From CALMEC01 sp963765105 (GTDB taxonomy: Bacteria; Actinomycetota; Thermoleophilia; Miltoncostaeales; Miltoncostaeaceae), in the NCBI GenBank assembly GCA_963765105.1, contig CAVXUW010000004.1, forward strand, positions 248,001 through 312,000: a stretch of DNA of 64,000 nt, written 5' to 3'. The notes beneath the pieces are model-generated. The model was not told where the DNA came from. It saw only the letters and a list, made by a program, of their open reading frames with translations, and did not search any database. Made by a program: the position numbers and the translations under genes. This document shows positions 8,140 through 18,979 of this stretch, one piece after another. Numbering within the stretch: the first letter of the stretch is position 1; each line of letters opens with the position of its first letter.

Positions 8140-9224
8140 TACGCCAGACCGATCTCCGCGCAGAGGTAGACGTCCTGAACCGCGTTAAGGAGAGCAACCC
8201 CGTCCTTCATCGGCTTCTGGAAGGCCTTGCGACCGCTAATCAGCCCGGCGCCACCGGCACGCTTGTTGACCACGGCGGTGACCACGGCGTCCTGAAGGTC
8301 GTTGGCGCCGGATGCGCCGCCGGAGTTGATGAGCGGGATACGCCCCATGTAGCAGTGGGCCACCTGGTAGCGCGTCATATCGATGGGGTGATCGCTCATC
8401 AACTTGCCGTACATCCGTTCGTCGAACTTGCCGAAGTTGAGGTCCTTGAAGCCACCGGCCGTCGTTTCGGGGAGCTTCTGCTTGATGATGTCGGCCTGGA
8501 TCGTGACACCGAGGTGATTGGCTTGGCTCGTGAGGTCGGATGCAACGTGGTAGTCGGGGCCACCTTCGGGCGTCTGATTGAACACCGAGTTCCGCGTGTA
8601 GCACCACAGGACCGTGGCCATGCCCAGTTGGTGGGCCGCCTCGAACGCCTCGCTGACCTCCTGGATCTGCCGCTTCGACTCCTCCGACCCGAAGTAGATG
8701 GTGGCGCCAACCGCGATGCAGCCCATGTCCCACGCCTGTTTGACCGACGAGAACATGATCTGGTCGAACCCGTTCGGGTAGGTCAGAAACTCGTTGTGGT
8801 TGAGCTTGAGCAAGAAAGGGATGCGGTGGGCGAAGCGGCGGGCCGTCATGCCGAGCCCCCCGAGTGTGGTGGCCACCGCGTTGCAGCCGCCCTCCATGGC
8901 GAGTTCGACGATCTTTTGCGGGTCGAAGTAGTCGGGGTTCTTCGCAAACGACGCACCCGCGGAGTGCTCGATGCCCTGATCAACCGGGAGAATCGACACG
9001 TACCCCGTTCCCCCGAGGCGACCATGATCGAACAGCCGCTGCATGGCGCCAAGAACACGGATCGAACGATCCGAGGGCGAAAACGCACGATCGACGAAGT
9101 CGGGCCCGGGACGTGTCAGACGCGAGGCAGGGATCGTTTTGCACTTGTGACGCAGCAGCCCTTGGGCGTGGTCGCCGAGGATCGATTCGATCCCATCAAT
9201 TTTCACGGTCTCGCTCGGCGCCAT
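8139..9224 (-). CDS. Class I fructose-bisphosphate aldolase (DhnA type)
   Basis: A 361-residue aldolase of the archaeal/DhnA-like class I family, catalysing reversible cleavage of fructose 1,6-bisphosphate in glycolysis and gluconeogenesis. Typical stretches are ILPVDQGIEHSAG, the FLLKLNHNEFLTYP region, and the C-terminal phosphate-binding region LINSGGASG followed by GLISGRKAFQKP. Length and order fit the long bacterial subgroup. It is followed by the coupled TfoX gene and is divergent from the CoA-ligase operon, with 280 bp between in which I see no gene. Confidence 0.92.
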   Translation of the reverse strand: MAPSETVKIDGIESILGDHAQGLLRHKCKTIPASRLTRPGPDFVDRAFSPSDRSIRVLGAMQRLFDHGRLGGTGYVSILPVDQGIEHSAGASFAKNPDYFDPQKIVELAMEGGCNAVATTLGGLGMTARRFAHRIPFLLKLNHNEFLTYPNGFDQIMFSSVKQAWDMGCIAVGATIYFGSEESKRQIQEVSEAFEAAHQLGMATVLWCYTRNSVFNQTPEGGPDYHVASDLTSQANHLGVTIQADIIKQKLPETTAGGFKDLNFGKFDERMYGKLMSDHPIDMTRYQVAHCYMGRIPLINSGGASGANDLQDAVVTAVVNKRAGGAGLISGRKAFQKPMKDGVALLNAVQDVYLCAEIGLA

Positions 9225-9504
9225 CTGGGCACTCCTTCGTTCGTGTCACCATATCTTGCCAACACCCGCCGACCGGCGACGTGCGCGGGTCGTCCCAACT
9301 CCCAAGCGCCGGCCTCAGAGGGCAGCTACCCGCCGGCCCCTGAAGTAGTCCCGGTGTCGTGTCCGTGCAGCCCCGTCCGTCGCGCGACAGCGAGGCTCCT
9401 CCGTGCCAGCAGGAGAGCGCACCGGCACGCCGTGCGGCTTTCCCACACGCGCAAGTGGTGGAAGCGCCGATGGATGTGTGTCTGGAGAGTACAAAGCTGA
9501 GTCA

Positions 9505-9813
9505 ATGAACGAGTCGGCTCATCCGCATGCGCAATGTGGCATCGCCGCACGTCGCGGAGTGCAGGTTGATTGCCCGGATGGAGGATGCACGCTCCTCACC
9601 GCACTCGGCAACACCTCTGCGGCGAGCGACGACGGCTGCCCGGTTGAGCAGATCGCCGAGCGCGCGCGGTTCGATGCCTCGGTCGTGTGGACCCTGGACA
9701 TGTTGCGCGAAGAGCTCGAGCGCTCAGGAATGCCCCTAAGTTTGGCGCGAGCACAACGTTCACGTGGCGCACGTCACGAGGACGTGCTTCGCCGGTGGCC
9801 TTCGGTGCCGTGA
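9505..9813 (+). CDS. Small cysteine-containing protein, first gene of CoA-ligase operon
   Basis: A 102-residue protein that I do not recognise. The first part holds four cysteines at about positions 11, 23, 28 and 45 (VDCPDGGC in the middle). The second half is helical and resembles a small helix-turn-helix or partner-binding segment (PVEQIAERARFDASVVWTLD). The stop overlaps the GTG start of the CoA ligase (GTGA), which is the main evidence that the frame is real and co-translated. The start is the ATG at 9505; the frame is open upstream. It could be a small regulator or an accessory subunit of the pathway. Confidence 0.6.
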   Translation: MNESAHPHAQCGIAARRGVQVDCPDGGCTLLTALGNTSAASDDGCPVEQIAERARFDASVVWTLDMLREELERSGMPLSLARAQRSRGARHEDVLRRWPSVP

Positions 9814-11330
9814 TCCGCTCCTCCCGGCGTGGGAATCTGGCCGAGATCCTTCTCGACGCCCAGCGTGCCCGCTCCGCAGATCGCCCGGCGGTGAGAACCC
9901 CGACCGGCATCCACACCTACGAGGATCTCGCCCGCCAAACGGGTGCGATCGCCGGCGAACTCGCGACAAGCGATCGCCTGGCCGGTCTCAAGGTCGCACT
10001 CGTGCTTCCCGACTCGCCTCTCTGGATCGCGACGTTTCTTGCGCTGGTGAGACTGGGAGCAACGGTTGCCCTTGCAAGCCCATCGACTCCATACGATCGA
10101 CTTCGGGCGGCAGTCGACCGTCTTGACCCGCAGCTCGTATGCACGGACATCGAGGAGCTTTGGTCGCTCCCCGGACGCCGGCTTGGTTCGCACGAGCTCT
10201 CGTGGATGGCCGGCTCGTCGACAGCAGATCCGGGGCCGGCCCCGACGCGCCCCAATGATCCCTGCTACCTCCTCCTGACCTCGGGCTCGACGGGGCCGCC
10301 GAAGTGGGCGATCCACCGTCACAGCGACATCCCCGCATGCATCGCCACGTATGGGCGCCACATCCTTCGCCTTCACACCGACGATGTCACCTGGTCGGTG
10401 GCCTCTCTGTCGACGAGCTACGGCCTCGGCAACGCGTTCTACTTTCCGCTCGGCGCCGGTGCCTCCTCATGGATCACCGGACAGCCGCCCAGCCCGCGGG
10501 AGGCGGCGCGAGCCTGTACGGACGGTGGGGCGACGGTGCTGTTCGGCGTGCCGACGTTCTGGGCTCGGCTCGCGCGGCATGCCGTGGAGGAACGCGTCGA
10601 CGCCTCGGCATTTCGTGAGGTCCGCCTGGCAGTGTCGGCCGGCGAGCCGCTGCCCGGACCGTTGTGGCGGCGGGTCCGCGCCGCGCTGGGACTGGAGTTG
10701 GTTGACGGACTCGGCTCGTCGGAGGCCACGAACCTCTACCTCTCGAATCGACCGGGTCATGCCCGCCCGGACTCGCTGGGATGGGTTGTGCCCGGGTTCG
10801 AGGTGAGGGTCGTCGACCGTGTCGGAGATCGCGTCGACGATGAGGTTTCCGGGGAGCTCGAAATTCGCGGTGCAACGGTGATGTCCGGTTACCTGAACGC
10901 TCCCGATGCCACGGCGGGTGCCCTGCGTGACGGGTGGCTGCGCACCGGAGATCTCGTTGCCCGCCAACCGGACGCCACATTCCGCTTCGTCGGTCGCGTC
11001 GGGGAGCGCCTCAAGATCAGCGGCTTCTGGGTCGATCCCGCCCAGATCGAGAGGGTGCTCATGTCCCATCCCAGCGTCGCAGAGGTCGCGGTGTCGTGCG
11101 CGCCCGACGATACGGGGGTGGCACGCCTGGTCGCCGTGATCGTCGCACGCAATGGCGATCGCTCCGGCCTTCGACGCGAACTCAATGAGCTTGCCCACGC
11201 GAAGCTGTCCCGACACGAGATCCCACGCCACATCCGTTTCGTATCCCAGCTACCAACAGCCCCCTCGGGAAAGGTCCGTCGCGGCGAGGTCCAGGCACTC
11301 GCCGCAGCCGCCATGGAGGTCACGACATGA
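9810..11330 (+). CDS. Benzoate-CoA-ligase-type acyl-CoA synthetase
   Basis: A 506-residue ANL-superfamily adenylating enzyme that activates a carboxylic acid, probably aromatic or alicyclic, to its CoA thioester. AMP-binding motif LLTSGSTGPPKW is near residues 150-160 with the usual Lys; DGLGSSEATNLYLSN, GWLRTGDL and the C-terminal catalytic Lys in PTAPSGKVRR follow. Arrangement and length (about 500) resemble benzoate/4-hydroxybenzoate-CoA ligases. The GTG at 9810 is chosen because it overlaps the stop of the preceding gene and because family similarity begins there. The stop overlaps the thioesterase start (ATGA). Confidence 0.88.
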   Translation: MIRSSRRGNLAEILLDAQRARSADRPAVRTPTGIHTYEDLARQTGAIAGELATSDRLAGLKVALVLPDSPLWIATFLALVRLGATVALASPSTPYDRLRAAVDRLDPQLVCTDIEELWSLPGRRLGSHELSWMAGSSTADPGPAPTRPNDPCYLLLTSGSTGPPKWAIHRHSDIPACIATYGRHILRLHTDDVTWSVASLSTSYGLGNAFYFPLGAGASSWITGQPPSPREAARACTDGGATVLFGVPTFWARLARHAVEERVDASAFREVRLAVSAGEPLPGPLWRRVRAALGLELVDGLGSSEATNLYLSNRPGHARPDSLGWVVPGFEVRVVDRVGDRVDDEVSGELEIRGATVMSGYLNAPDATAGALRDGWLRTGDLVARQPDATFRFVGRVGERLKISGFWVDPAQIERVLMSHPSVAEVAVSCAPDDTGVARLVAVIVARNGDRSGLRRELNELAHAKLSRHEIPRHIRFVSQLPTAPSGKVRRGEVQALAAAAMEVTT

Positions 11331-11734
11331 GTGCAGACGCCGTGCTGGAACGCTGGAACGCATGCGGCTACTACCGATTGAACGGGATGCGCGTCGTTCG
11401 CGCCGACGTGAACAGCAGCGAGTTCACGATCACCGTGGGCGATGAGCACCTGCAGGTGTACGGAACCGCTCATGGCGGTGTGATCGCGGGCCTGCTGGAT
11501 GCCGCGATGGGGCTCGCGATCCTTGGACGCGCACCGAAGGGACACGGCTGCTCGACGATCGAGATGAAAGTGAACTTCGTCGCACCGGCTCGTCCGGGTC
11601 CACTCACCGCGACCGGCCGTGTCGTTGCCGACGGGAAACGCATCGTCGTGGCCTCTGCCGAGGCGGACGACGCCGACGGAAAGCTGATCGCGTGCGGAAC
11701 AGGCACTTTCATGCGGACGGAAGCGAGCCGATGA
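11327..11734 (+). CDS. PaaI-family hotdog thioesterase
   Basis: A 135-residue single hotdog domain. Motif VYGTAHGGVIAGLLDAAMG contains the family signature (HGG, then Asp as catalytic base), followed by the CoA-proximal strand KVNFVAPARPG. PaaI-type enzymes hydrolyse CoA esters of dead-end products in aromatic acid pathways, which fits the neighbouring CoA ligase. It overlaps both neighbours by ATGA, so three consecutive genes are translationally coupled. Confidence 0.9.
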   Translation: MSADAVLERWNACGYYRLNGMRVVRADVNSSEFTITVGDEHLQVYGTAHGGVIAGLLDAAMGLAILGRAPKGHGCSTIEMKVNFVAPARPGPLTATGRVVADGKRIVVASAEADDADGKLIACGTGTFMRTEASR

Positions 11735-12480
11735 ACGAGGCGGCCTACCGCCTCGACGGTGGCGTCGCCCTGATCACCGGCGCGGCGGGTGGCATCGGAG
11801 GCGCGACTGCGGAGCTCCTCGTTGCGCGCGGGGCTCATGTGATCATGACCGACCTCACTGATGGCGTGACGGCAGCCGCCGAACGCCTAGAGGCGGTGGG
11901 CATGGTCCATGACGTCACCGATCCTGCCGCGGCCAACCACGTTGTGCGCCATGTGGTGGAGCGCCACGGGCGCCTCGACATCCTTGTCAACGCCGCCGGC
12001 TGGGATCGGGCGGGGATGTTCGTCGACGCGGACCCCGCCCTGTGGCGGCGCGTCATCGACATCAACTATCTCGGAGTCTTGGCGTGTTGCCACGCCGCGA
12101 TTCCCGCGATGACGGAGTCCGGAGGCGTCATCGTGTCGATCGCATCCGACCTTGCCCGGGTTGGCGGATGGGGCGAGGCCGTCTACGCGGGTGCGAAGGC
12201 GGGGGTCGTTGCATTCTCCAAATCCCTGGCCCGGGAGCTCGCCCGAAGCGGTATCCGAGTCAACTGCGTTTCCCCGGCGGTGACGGACACCGGTTTCAAG
12301 GACGCGCTCACCCACGACCCGATCGGCCAGCGCATCGTGGCGGGAGCGGTTCGCGCGACGCCCATGGGCCGCACCGCACGTCCCCACGAGATCGCTGAAG
12401 CGGTCGCCTTTCTCGTGTCTCCCGCCGCCGAGTTCATCACCGGGCAAGTGCTGTCGGTGAATGGCGGCGTGGTGATGTGA
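11731..12480 (+). CDS. Short-chain dehydrogenase/reductase
   Basis: A 249-residue classical SDR. Cofactor motif TGAAGGIGG (residues about 14-22), NAAG in the fourth strand, catalytic YAGAK (YxxxK) and the C-terminal GGVVM are all visible. It probably oxidises a beta-hydroxyacyl-CoA or alicyclic CoA intermediate produced downstream of the CoA ligase; the substrate is inferred only from context. The start ATG overlaps the thioesterase stop. It is the last gene of the operon; a GC-rich hairpin follows 54 bp later. Confidence 0.9.
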   Translation: MNEAAYRLDGGVALITGAAGGIGGATAELLVARGAHVIMTDLTDGVTAAAERLEAVGMVHDVTDPAAANHVVRHVVERHGRLDILVNAAGWDRAGMFVDADPALWRRVIDINYLGVLACCHAAIPAMTESGGVIVSIASDLARVGGWGEAVYAGAKAGVVAFSKSLARELARSGIRVNCVSPAVTDTGFKDALTHDPIGQRIVAGAVRATPMGRTARPHEIAEAVAFLVSPAAEFITGQVLSVNGGVVM

Positions 12481-12534
12481 CACCACCGCCCATCGAGGCC
12501 TCCTCCCTTCCTGCTCACCACGTCCATCACGCCC

Positions 12535-12559
12535 GCCGGCCGCCATGTCGACGGCCGGC
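12535..12559 (+). terminator. GC hairpin after the CoA-ligase operon
   Basis: 7-bp inverted repeat GCCGGCC / GGCCGGC with an 11-nt loop, 54 bp after the SDR stop. No clear T-run follows. The rest of the 267-bp gap up to the AAA gene contains only a weak A-rich hairpin near 12585 and no coding region that I can support. Confidence 0.4.
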
Positions 12560-12747
12560 ACGATTTGCTGGTGCACCTCGCACCCGAAAAAAAGTCCTTC
12601 GGGCTCGTCGCGAGGGATCGCCACACGACTCTCCCGATCCCAGTCACCCCGACGCCCGTCCACGAGGTTCCCAATTTGCACGAGGGGTTAACCCACGGGT
12701 GATTTCGGCCGATAACCGCGTGACGATTCGATTAAGGGCAAGGACCC

Positions 12748-14094
12748 ATGGCGGACACAGAACTCATCGCAGGACTCGAGGATGCCGTCTCGGCAGCACC
12801 CGGCAACGTGCCGCTGCGCCTTCACCTCGTGGAGCACCTCGTCGCCAGCGGTCGCGGCGCGGAGGGCCTCGCCCATGTCGAGGCGATTCTGCGTGCCCAG
12901 CCAGACAACCTCGCCGCATTCGCCGCGGCGACCCATGCAGCCGCAGCGATCAACGACCCGCGCGCCGGCGCCTACGCCCGCGTTGCCAACGCTCTTCACT
13001 CGGTCGGCCATGGTGCCCCGGCACAGCCGATCGCCGTGGCGGCTGAGGTGGAGCCCCAAGTCAGCGCGCCCAGGGAGTCGCCACTGATTGCGGCGACGCC
13101 GGTCACTCCCCCAGCGCCTGAGCCGGTGGTGAGCGAGCCCGTCGCCGAGGAGATGCCTGAGGAGCCCGTCGCAGAGCCCGTTCCCGAACCAGAAGACGAC
13201 GAGCTCGTCCCCGAGATCGAGGTCACCCAGTTCGCGATCGATCCGCAGTCGATTCAGCACCCACACCTTGCACTCCGCAACGTCATCGGCGTGAGCGACG
13301 TGAAGGAACGCATCCGCTCGCAGGTCATTGATCCACTGCGCCAGCGCAACGGCCACCGCATGGGTGGGGGCTACCTGATGTTCGGCCCTCCCGGATGCGG
13401 CAAGGGCTTCTTCGCCCGCGTCGTTGCGGGTGAGATTGGCGCATCTTTCTTGCCGGTGAAGCTGGGTGCCGCAATGGAGTGGCCCGGCGACCCGCGACAG
13501 AACATTCACCGCGTTTTCGAGGCCGCTCGCGAAGCCGCCCCGTGCGTTCTGTTCCTCGACGAGGTGGAAATGGCCGGTCAACGCATTGACGCACCCGATG
13601 AGCCGAACGACCGCGGCATCGTCGCGCGCCTGGTGACCGAGCTCGACACCGCCGCCGCCAACCGTGGCGTCTACGTCTTCGGCGGCGCCGTTTCGCCATG
13701 GAAGATCGACATGGCCCTCCGCGACGAAGGGCGTCTCGACCGCTCACTTCTGGTGCTGCCGCCCGATGAGCCGGCTCGCGAGGCCATCCTGCGTTTTCAC
13801 CTGAAGAACATCGAGCTGGCCGGACTTGACGTGGGCTGGATTGTTCAGCGCACCCAGCACTTCTCCGGAGACGACTTGCTCGAGCTGTGTGAGACCGCGG
13901 TCAACCTCGCGGCCAACGATGCTCTGGGAGGCGTTGTGGCGATTGGGCCGGGTCACGTTACCCGCGCGCTGCGTGAGGTGCGTCCCTCCGCTCCAGCATG
14001 GTTCTCAACCGCCATGGACCAGGCGATCACCGCCAACAACGGCGGCTTCTACGACGACGTTCTGTCGTACATCGACGTTCACCAGCTCGTCTAG
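12748..14094 (+). CDS. AAA-family ATPase with N-terminal repeat region and altered Walker A
   Basis: A 448-residue protein. Residues 1-110 form alanine-rich helical hairpins resembling TPR units (PLRLHLVEHLVASGRGAEGL). Residues 111-160 are a Pro/Glu-rich linker. The rest is an AAA module: P-loop GPPGCGKG near 212-219, Walker B CVLFLDEVE near 266-274, and an arginine-finger-like GRLDR near 325. Two key positions are changed: the Thr/Ser after the P-loop Lys is Gly, and the sensor-1 stretch usually read AATNRP is GGAVSPW. It may bind nucleotide poorly or act as a remodeller with unusual kinetics. It stands alone, upstream of pgi, and its substrate is unknown. Confidence 0.82.
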   Translation: MADTELIAGLEDAVSAAPGNVPLRLHLVEHLVASGRGAEGLAHVEAILRAQPDNLAAFAAATHAAAAINDPRAGAYARVANALHSVGHGAPAQPIAVAAEVEPQVSAPRESPLIAATPVTPPAPEPVVSEPVAEEMPEEPVAEPVPEPEDDELVPEIEVTQFAIDPQSIQHPHLALRNVIGVSDVKERIRSQVIDPLRQRNGHRMGGGYLMFGPPGCGKGFFARVVAGEIGASFLPVKLGAAMEWPGDPRQNIHRVFEAAREAAPCVLFLDEVEMAGQRIDAPDEPNDRGIVARLVTELDTAAANRGVYVFGGAVSPWKIDMALRDEGRLDRSLLVLPPDEPAREAILRFHLKNIELAGLDVGWIVQRTQHFSGDDLLELCETAVNLAANDALGGVVAIGPGHVTRALREVRPSAPAWFSTAMDQAITANNGGFYDDVLSYIDVHQLV

Positions 14095-14194
14095 TCGCCC
14101 GTTCACCCGCCGCCGCGCCAGCTCATACACGGGGTTCGGTACCGGCCAACAAAGCGTAGGGTTTCGTCGTCCCGTCGTCGTCCGCGAGGCCCCG

Positions 14195-15820
<1,626 letters not shown>

Positions 15821-15830
15821 GCTGCCGAAC

Positions 15831-16862
15831 ATGGCGAAGACGAACTCAGGAATGCAACTCGGGATGGTCGGCCTCGGCCGCATGGGCGCAAACATCGTGC
15901 GCCGGCTGATGCGCGACGGACACGAATGTGTCGTGTTCGACGTCGACCCCAAATCCGTGAAGCTGATGGCGAAGGAGGGTGCGACACCCGCAAAGTCGCT
16001 GGCAGACTTCGCCGAAAAGCTCCGCCCGCCACGCACGGCATGGGTGATGGTGCCGGCCGGGATCACCGCCCGGGTGGTGGGTGATGTCGCCGCCCACCTT
16101 GAACGCGGCGACTGCGTCATCGACGGGGGCAACAGCTACTACCGCGATGACATCGCCCGGGCACACGAGCTGGGTGAGCGTGGCATCGGCTTCGTCGACG
16201 TGGGCACCAGCGGTGGCGTGTTCGGCCTGGAGCGTGGTTTCTGCCTCATGATCGGCGGCGACGCGAAGACCGTGAAGCGCCTCGACCCGATCTTTCGTTC
16301 GCTCGCCCCCGGCGTTGAGTCCGCTCCGCGTACGCCCGGCCGAAAAGGACGCACCACCACAGCCGAGCATGGCTACCTGCACTGTGGCCCGGCCGGCGCA
16401 GGGCATTTCGTGAAGATGGTGCACAACGGCATCGAGTACGGCGCCATGGCCGCCTACGCCGAGGGTCTGGGAATTCTCCGTAAGGCCAACGCCGGGGCCG
16501 CCGACCAGGAGCACGACGCCGAAACCGCTCCCCTCACCCACCCCGAGTACTACCAGTACGACCTCGACACCACCGAGATCACCGAGGTATGGCGACGCGG
16601 GAGTGTTGTTGCCAGCTGGCTGCTCGATCTCACCGCCACGGCCCTGCACGACGACCCCGAGCTTACGGAGTTCAGCGGCCGCGTCAGCGACAGCGGCGAG
16701 GGTCGCTGGACGGTGCAAGCCGCGGTCGAGACCGGTGTCCCCGCCCATGTCCTCACGGCATCACTCTTCGAGCGCTTCAGCTCACGTGGCGAGGCCGACT
16801 TCTCGGACAAGGTCCTGTCCGCCATGCGCAAGCAATTCGGCGGACATCACGAAAAGAAGTAA
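15831..16862 (+). CDS. gnd: 6-phosphogluconate dehydrogenase, decarboxylating (short GndA/YqeC type)
   Basis: A 343-residue enzyme converting 6-phosphogluconate to ribulose 5-phosphate. N-terminal Rossmann motif MVGLGRMGANIV, substrate loop VDVGTSGGVFGLERGFCLM and the signature HFVKMVHNGIEYG identify the short, often NAD-dependent clade. I start at the ATG at 15831, 10 bp after the pgi stop, rather than at upstream codons inside pgi. 6-phosphogluconolactonase is encoded about 36 kb away in this window; no glucose-6-phosphate dehydrogenase is present here. Confidence 0.95.
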   Translation: MAKTNSGMQLGMVGLGRMGANIVRRLMRDGHECVVFDVDPKSVKLMAKEGATPAKSLADFAEKLRPPRTAWVMVPAGITARVVGDVAAHLERGDCVIDGGNSYYRDDIARAHELGERGIGFVDVGTSGGVFGLERGFCLMIGGDAKTVKRLDPIFRSLAPGVESAPRTPGRKGRTTTAEHGYLHCGPAGAGHFVKMVHNGIEYGAMAAYAEGLGILRKANAGAADQEHDAETAPLTHPEYYQYDLDTTEITEVWRRGSVVASWLLDLTATALHDDPELTEFSGRVSDSGEGRWTVQAAVETGVPAHVLTASLFERFSSRGEADFSDKVLSAMRKQFGGHHEKK

Positions 16863-16867
16863 CGCGA

Positions 16868-18082
16868 CTACGGGGCACCGTCGCCCGAAGGAAGGGTTTT
16901 GGGATGGTCGACGAAGACCTGCCAGGAAGGTTTCTTTGTGCGCCCTTCCAGGCGCATTAGGCCGGCCGGCCAGTCGGGGTTGTCCTGCAGGTTGAACCAG
17001 ATGGCCAGCCGGATGCGGGGGTTGGCGGCCAGCGCCTGAAAGGCCTGCGGGAGGTACTCAGCCTGCTGTTCTTCGGTGACCGACGTGGCTCGATAAGGGG
17101 TGCGGGCGGTGGTATAGCCCATCTCGCTAATGATGATCGGCGCGCCTGGGGCGAGGCGATCGAGCTCGTCCACGATGCGTGGGATCGTGCCGTACGACGG
17201 GATGGCGGTAGTGGGCTGGGTGGGCCCGGACGCCGGATAGATGTGTTGTGAGAGGGCGTCCATCTTCGGGTCGAGGCGGTCGAGTTCGTCGATGAACGTC
17301 AGCATCCCGACGGCTCCGTCGGGAGGTTTGTCCTTACCGGTCGGCCCGAGGCAGGGACCGATCACGACGGCGTCCGGTTGGGCGGCGTGGATCTGGCCAT
17401 AGGAACGGTCCAACATCTCGGCGTAGATACGTGGCGAAGCGGGTTTGGGGCCCTCCGGGGTGTCGGTCCACTGGGGTTGGACGAACAGCGGAATGTTCGG
17501 CTCATTCCACGGCTCGAACATCCTCACTCGCGCATGGGTCGTCCCCGCGCGATCTTTGGAGGCCCCGTCGTAACGCGTTGCGAGAGCCCGCATGAAGTCC
17601 CCGTACGCGTCGAGGTCGGTGGGCGCCCACTCAAAGCTCTTGCCGCCATTCGCCCACTCCGGTGTTCGGTAGGTGTTGATGAGCACAGCAATGCCGCGTT
17701 GGTTGAGCCCGTCAATGACCGTGTCGTAGCGCTCCCACACGTAGGCCGGGTCGTTGTGGTCGGCGCCGTTGGCGGGCCGCGTCGGCGCGACGAGGTTCCA
17801 CAACACGTCAACCCGTGTCACACGAACCCCGGTGTTCTTGATCGTGTCGAGCCGCAACTCAATTGTCGCGGGGTCTGCCACCGGCAGCTGGTCGTCCTGA
17901 ACGCCGATCGACAGGACCTTGTCCGGCAACACCGACGGAAGGGGCGTGCGCGGCAGCGACTCCTCGCGCCCATCCCGGTACGCGTAGGCCCCCACTCCTA
18001 TCGCCGCCACCGCAAGCGCCGCAACGCCGATCGCAACTCGTCCCCGGTTCACTCCGCCAGCCTGGCACACCACGCCAACCAA
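16868..18082 (-). CDS. Membrane-anchored clan-A glycoside hydrolase (GH39/GH5-like)
   Basis: A 404-residue protein with an N-terminal membrane anchor or uncleaved signal (VAIGVAALAVAAIGVGAYAY, about residues 15-34) and an extracellular TIM-barrel domain. The catalytic acid/base is in FEPWNEPNIP (NEP motif) and the nucleophile is probably the Glu in IISEMGYTT. Related proteins act on xylosides or other beta-linked glycans; the substrate is not predicted. A GTG ten codons in (VNRGRVAIG) is an alternative start. The gene converges on gnd with a 5-bp gap. Confidence 0.85.
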   Translation of the reverse strand: MVGVVCQAGGVNRGRVAIGVAALAVAAIGVGAYAYRDGREESLPRTPLPSVLPDKVLSIGVQDDQLPVADPATIELRLDTIKNTGVRVTRVDVLWNLVAPTRPANGADHNDPAYVWERYDTVIDGLNQRGIAVLINTYRTPEWANGGKSFEWAPTDLDAYGDFMRALATRYDGASKDRAGTTHARVRMFEPWNEPNIPLFVQPQWTDTPEGPKPASPRIYAEMLDRSYGQIHAAQPDAVVIGPCLGPTGKDKPPDGAVGMLTFIDELDRLDPKMDALSQHIYPASGPTQPTTAIPSYGTIPRIVDELDRLAPGAPIIISEMGYTTARTPYRATSVTEEQQAEYLPQAFQALAANPRIRLAIWFNLQDNPDWPAGLMRLEGRTKKPSWQVFVDHPKTLPSGDGAP

Positions 18083-18480
18083 CGCCGACTCGACCAGGCC
18101 CGGGGCCGGTGCAAGAACGTCCCCGGCCTCAACGTTTCACCCCGTGCTCGGCGGCCTCCGCAGCCGTCCGAAGACGCCGCAGGGAGAGCTCCCCGACGCC
18201 GTGGGCGGCAAGACCCTGGTGATAGCGGCGTTCGATGATCTGCACGGAGCGCGGCCTCATCAGCCGCGTGCGCGAACCCACGGCCGCGTGTACCTGCTGT
18301 AGCTGATGCCGGCTGGCAGCGCGGTACACGACAGGGTGCAATCGCGAGATTCAGGACAGCGAGCTGCGAATGCTCAGGCGCCTGACCCAGCCGGACCAGC
18401 AGCGCATCATCGAGACGCTGCGTGTTGTGGTGAGAAGCCCGGCCGATCATTCGACGCGTAAGGCAAAGGAGATGCTCCGG
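18083..18480. other. Coding-like fragments without an intact gene
   Basis: A stretch of about 400 bp in which I can support no complete gene. On the minus strand, 18129-18341 reads as a 70-residue helical fragment ending GELSLRRLRTAAEAAEHGVKR. On the plus strand, around 18370-18470, another piece (RRLTQPDQQRIIETLRVVV) resembles the C-terminus of a MarR-type regulator. Neither has a convincing start or full domain. Since the next gene is frame-disrupted, this may be debris of the same accessory region. Confidence 0.3.
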
Positions 18481-18979
18481 TCAGGAGGAGGCGAGGCCGG
18501 CCAGAGCGTCGACATACTCCGTGCCCCACTCCACCGAAGCAATCTCGTCCATCGCAGAGCTTTCGTTGCCCGAAGAGGCACCACTCGGATCGACCAGCGC
18601 GAAATCCGCGGAGTCCTCTGCGAGCGATGCGACACGACCAACGAGAGCTTCACCAGAGCCCGTCCGACGACACATGATGACGAGAAGCATTGCAGCCCCT
18701 CGAGGTGTCCGAGAAGCGCCGGGAGCTCGGTGAGCCGGCGATCGACCGTGTCGCGCCGATAGCCACGGACGTTGGCAAGCCGAACAGTCGGGCTGTCGTC
18801 GTCAAGGTCGTAAGTACTCAGCAGTTCGTCGGCGCGAATCCACTTGAGGCCAGGTAACGGCACGTAGTCGTTCAGCCGTGTGACGACGACACCCGCCGCA
18901 GACTCGGCTCGGATGATCGCCTCGAACTCGTCGTCCCCCGATCCCACTCGAGCTCAACCACCCTGCGGGGTTTGACCAT
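18481..18979 (-). pseudogene. Frame-disrupted conserved hypothetical protein
   Basis: Joining three frames gives a continuous protein of about 166 residues, beginning MVKPRRVVELEWDRG, continuing DDEFEAIIRAESAAGVVVTRL, and ending EYVDALAGLASS. Both breaks sit in G runs and each is repaired by adding one G: after the codons for EWDR near 18934, and at HLEG near 18700. The composition is acidic and cytosolic, with no transmembrane segment and no family that I recognise. The breaks look like single-base contractions, not old decay, so this may be an intact gene with sequence errors. Confidence 0.6.

Noticed and set aside
12583..12605. Hairpin CCCGAA...TTCGGG with an A-run as a terminator
   Set aside because: The A/T run lies in the loop, not after the stem, and no gene ends in the right direction.
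18129..18470. MarR-type regulator gene
   Set aside because: Only a C-terminal-looking stretch on the plus strand is present, with no winged helix and a competing minus-strand frame.
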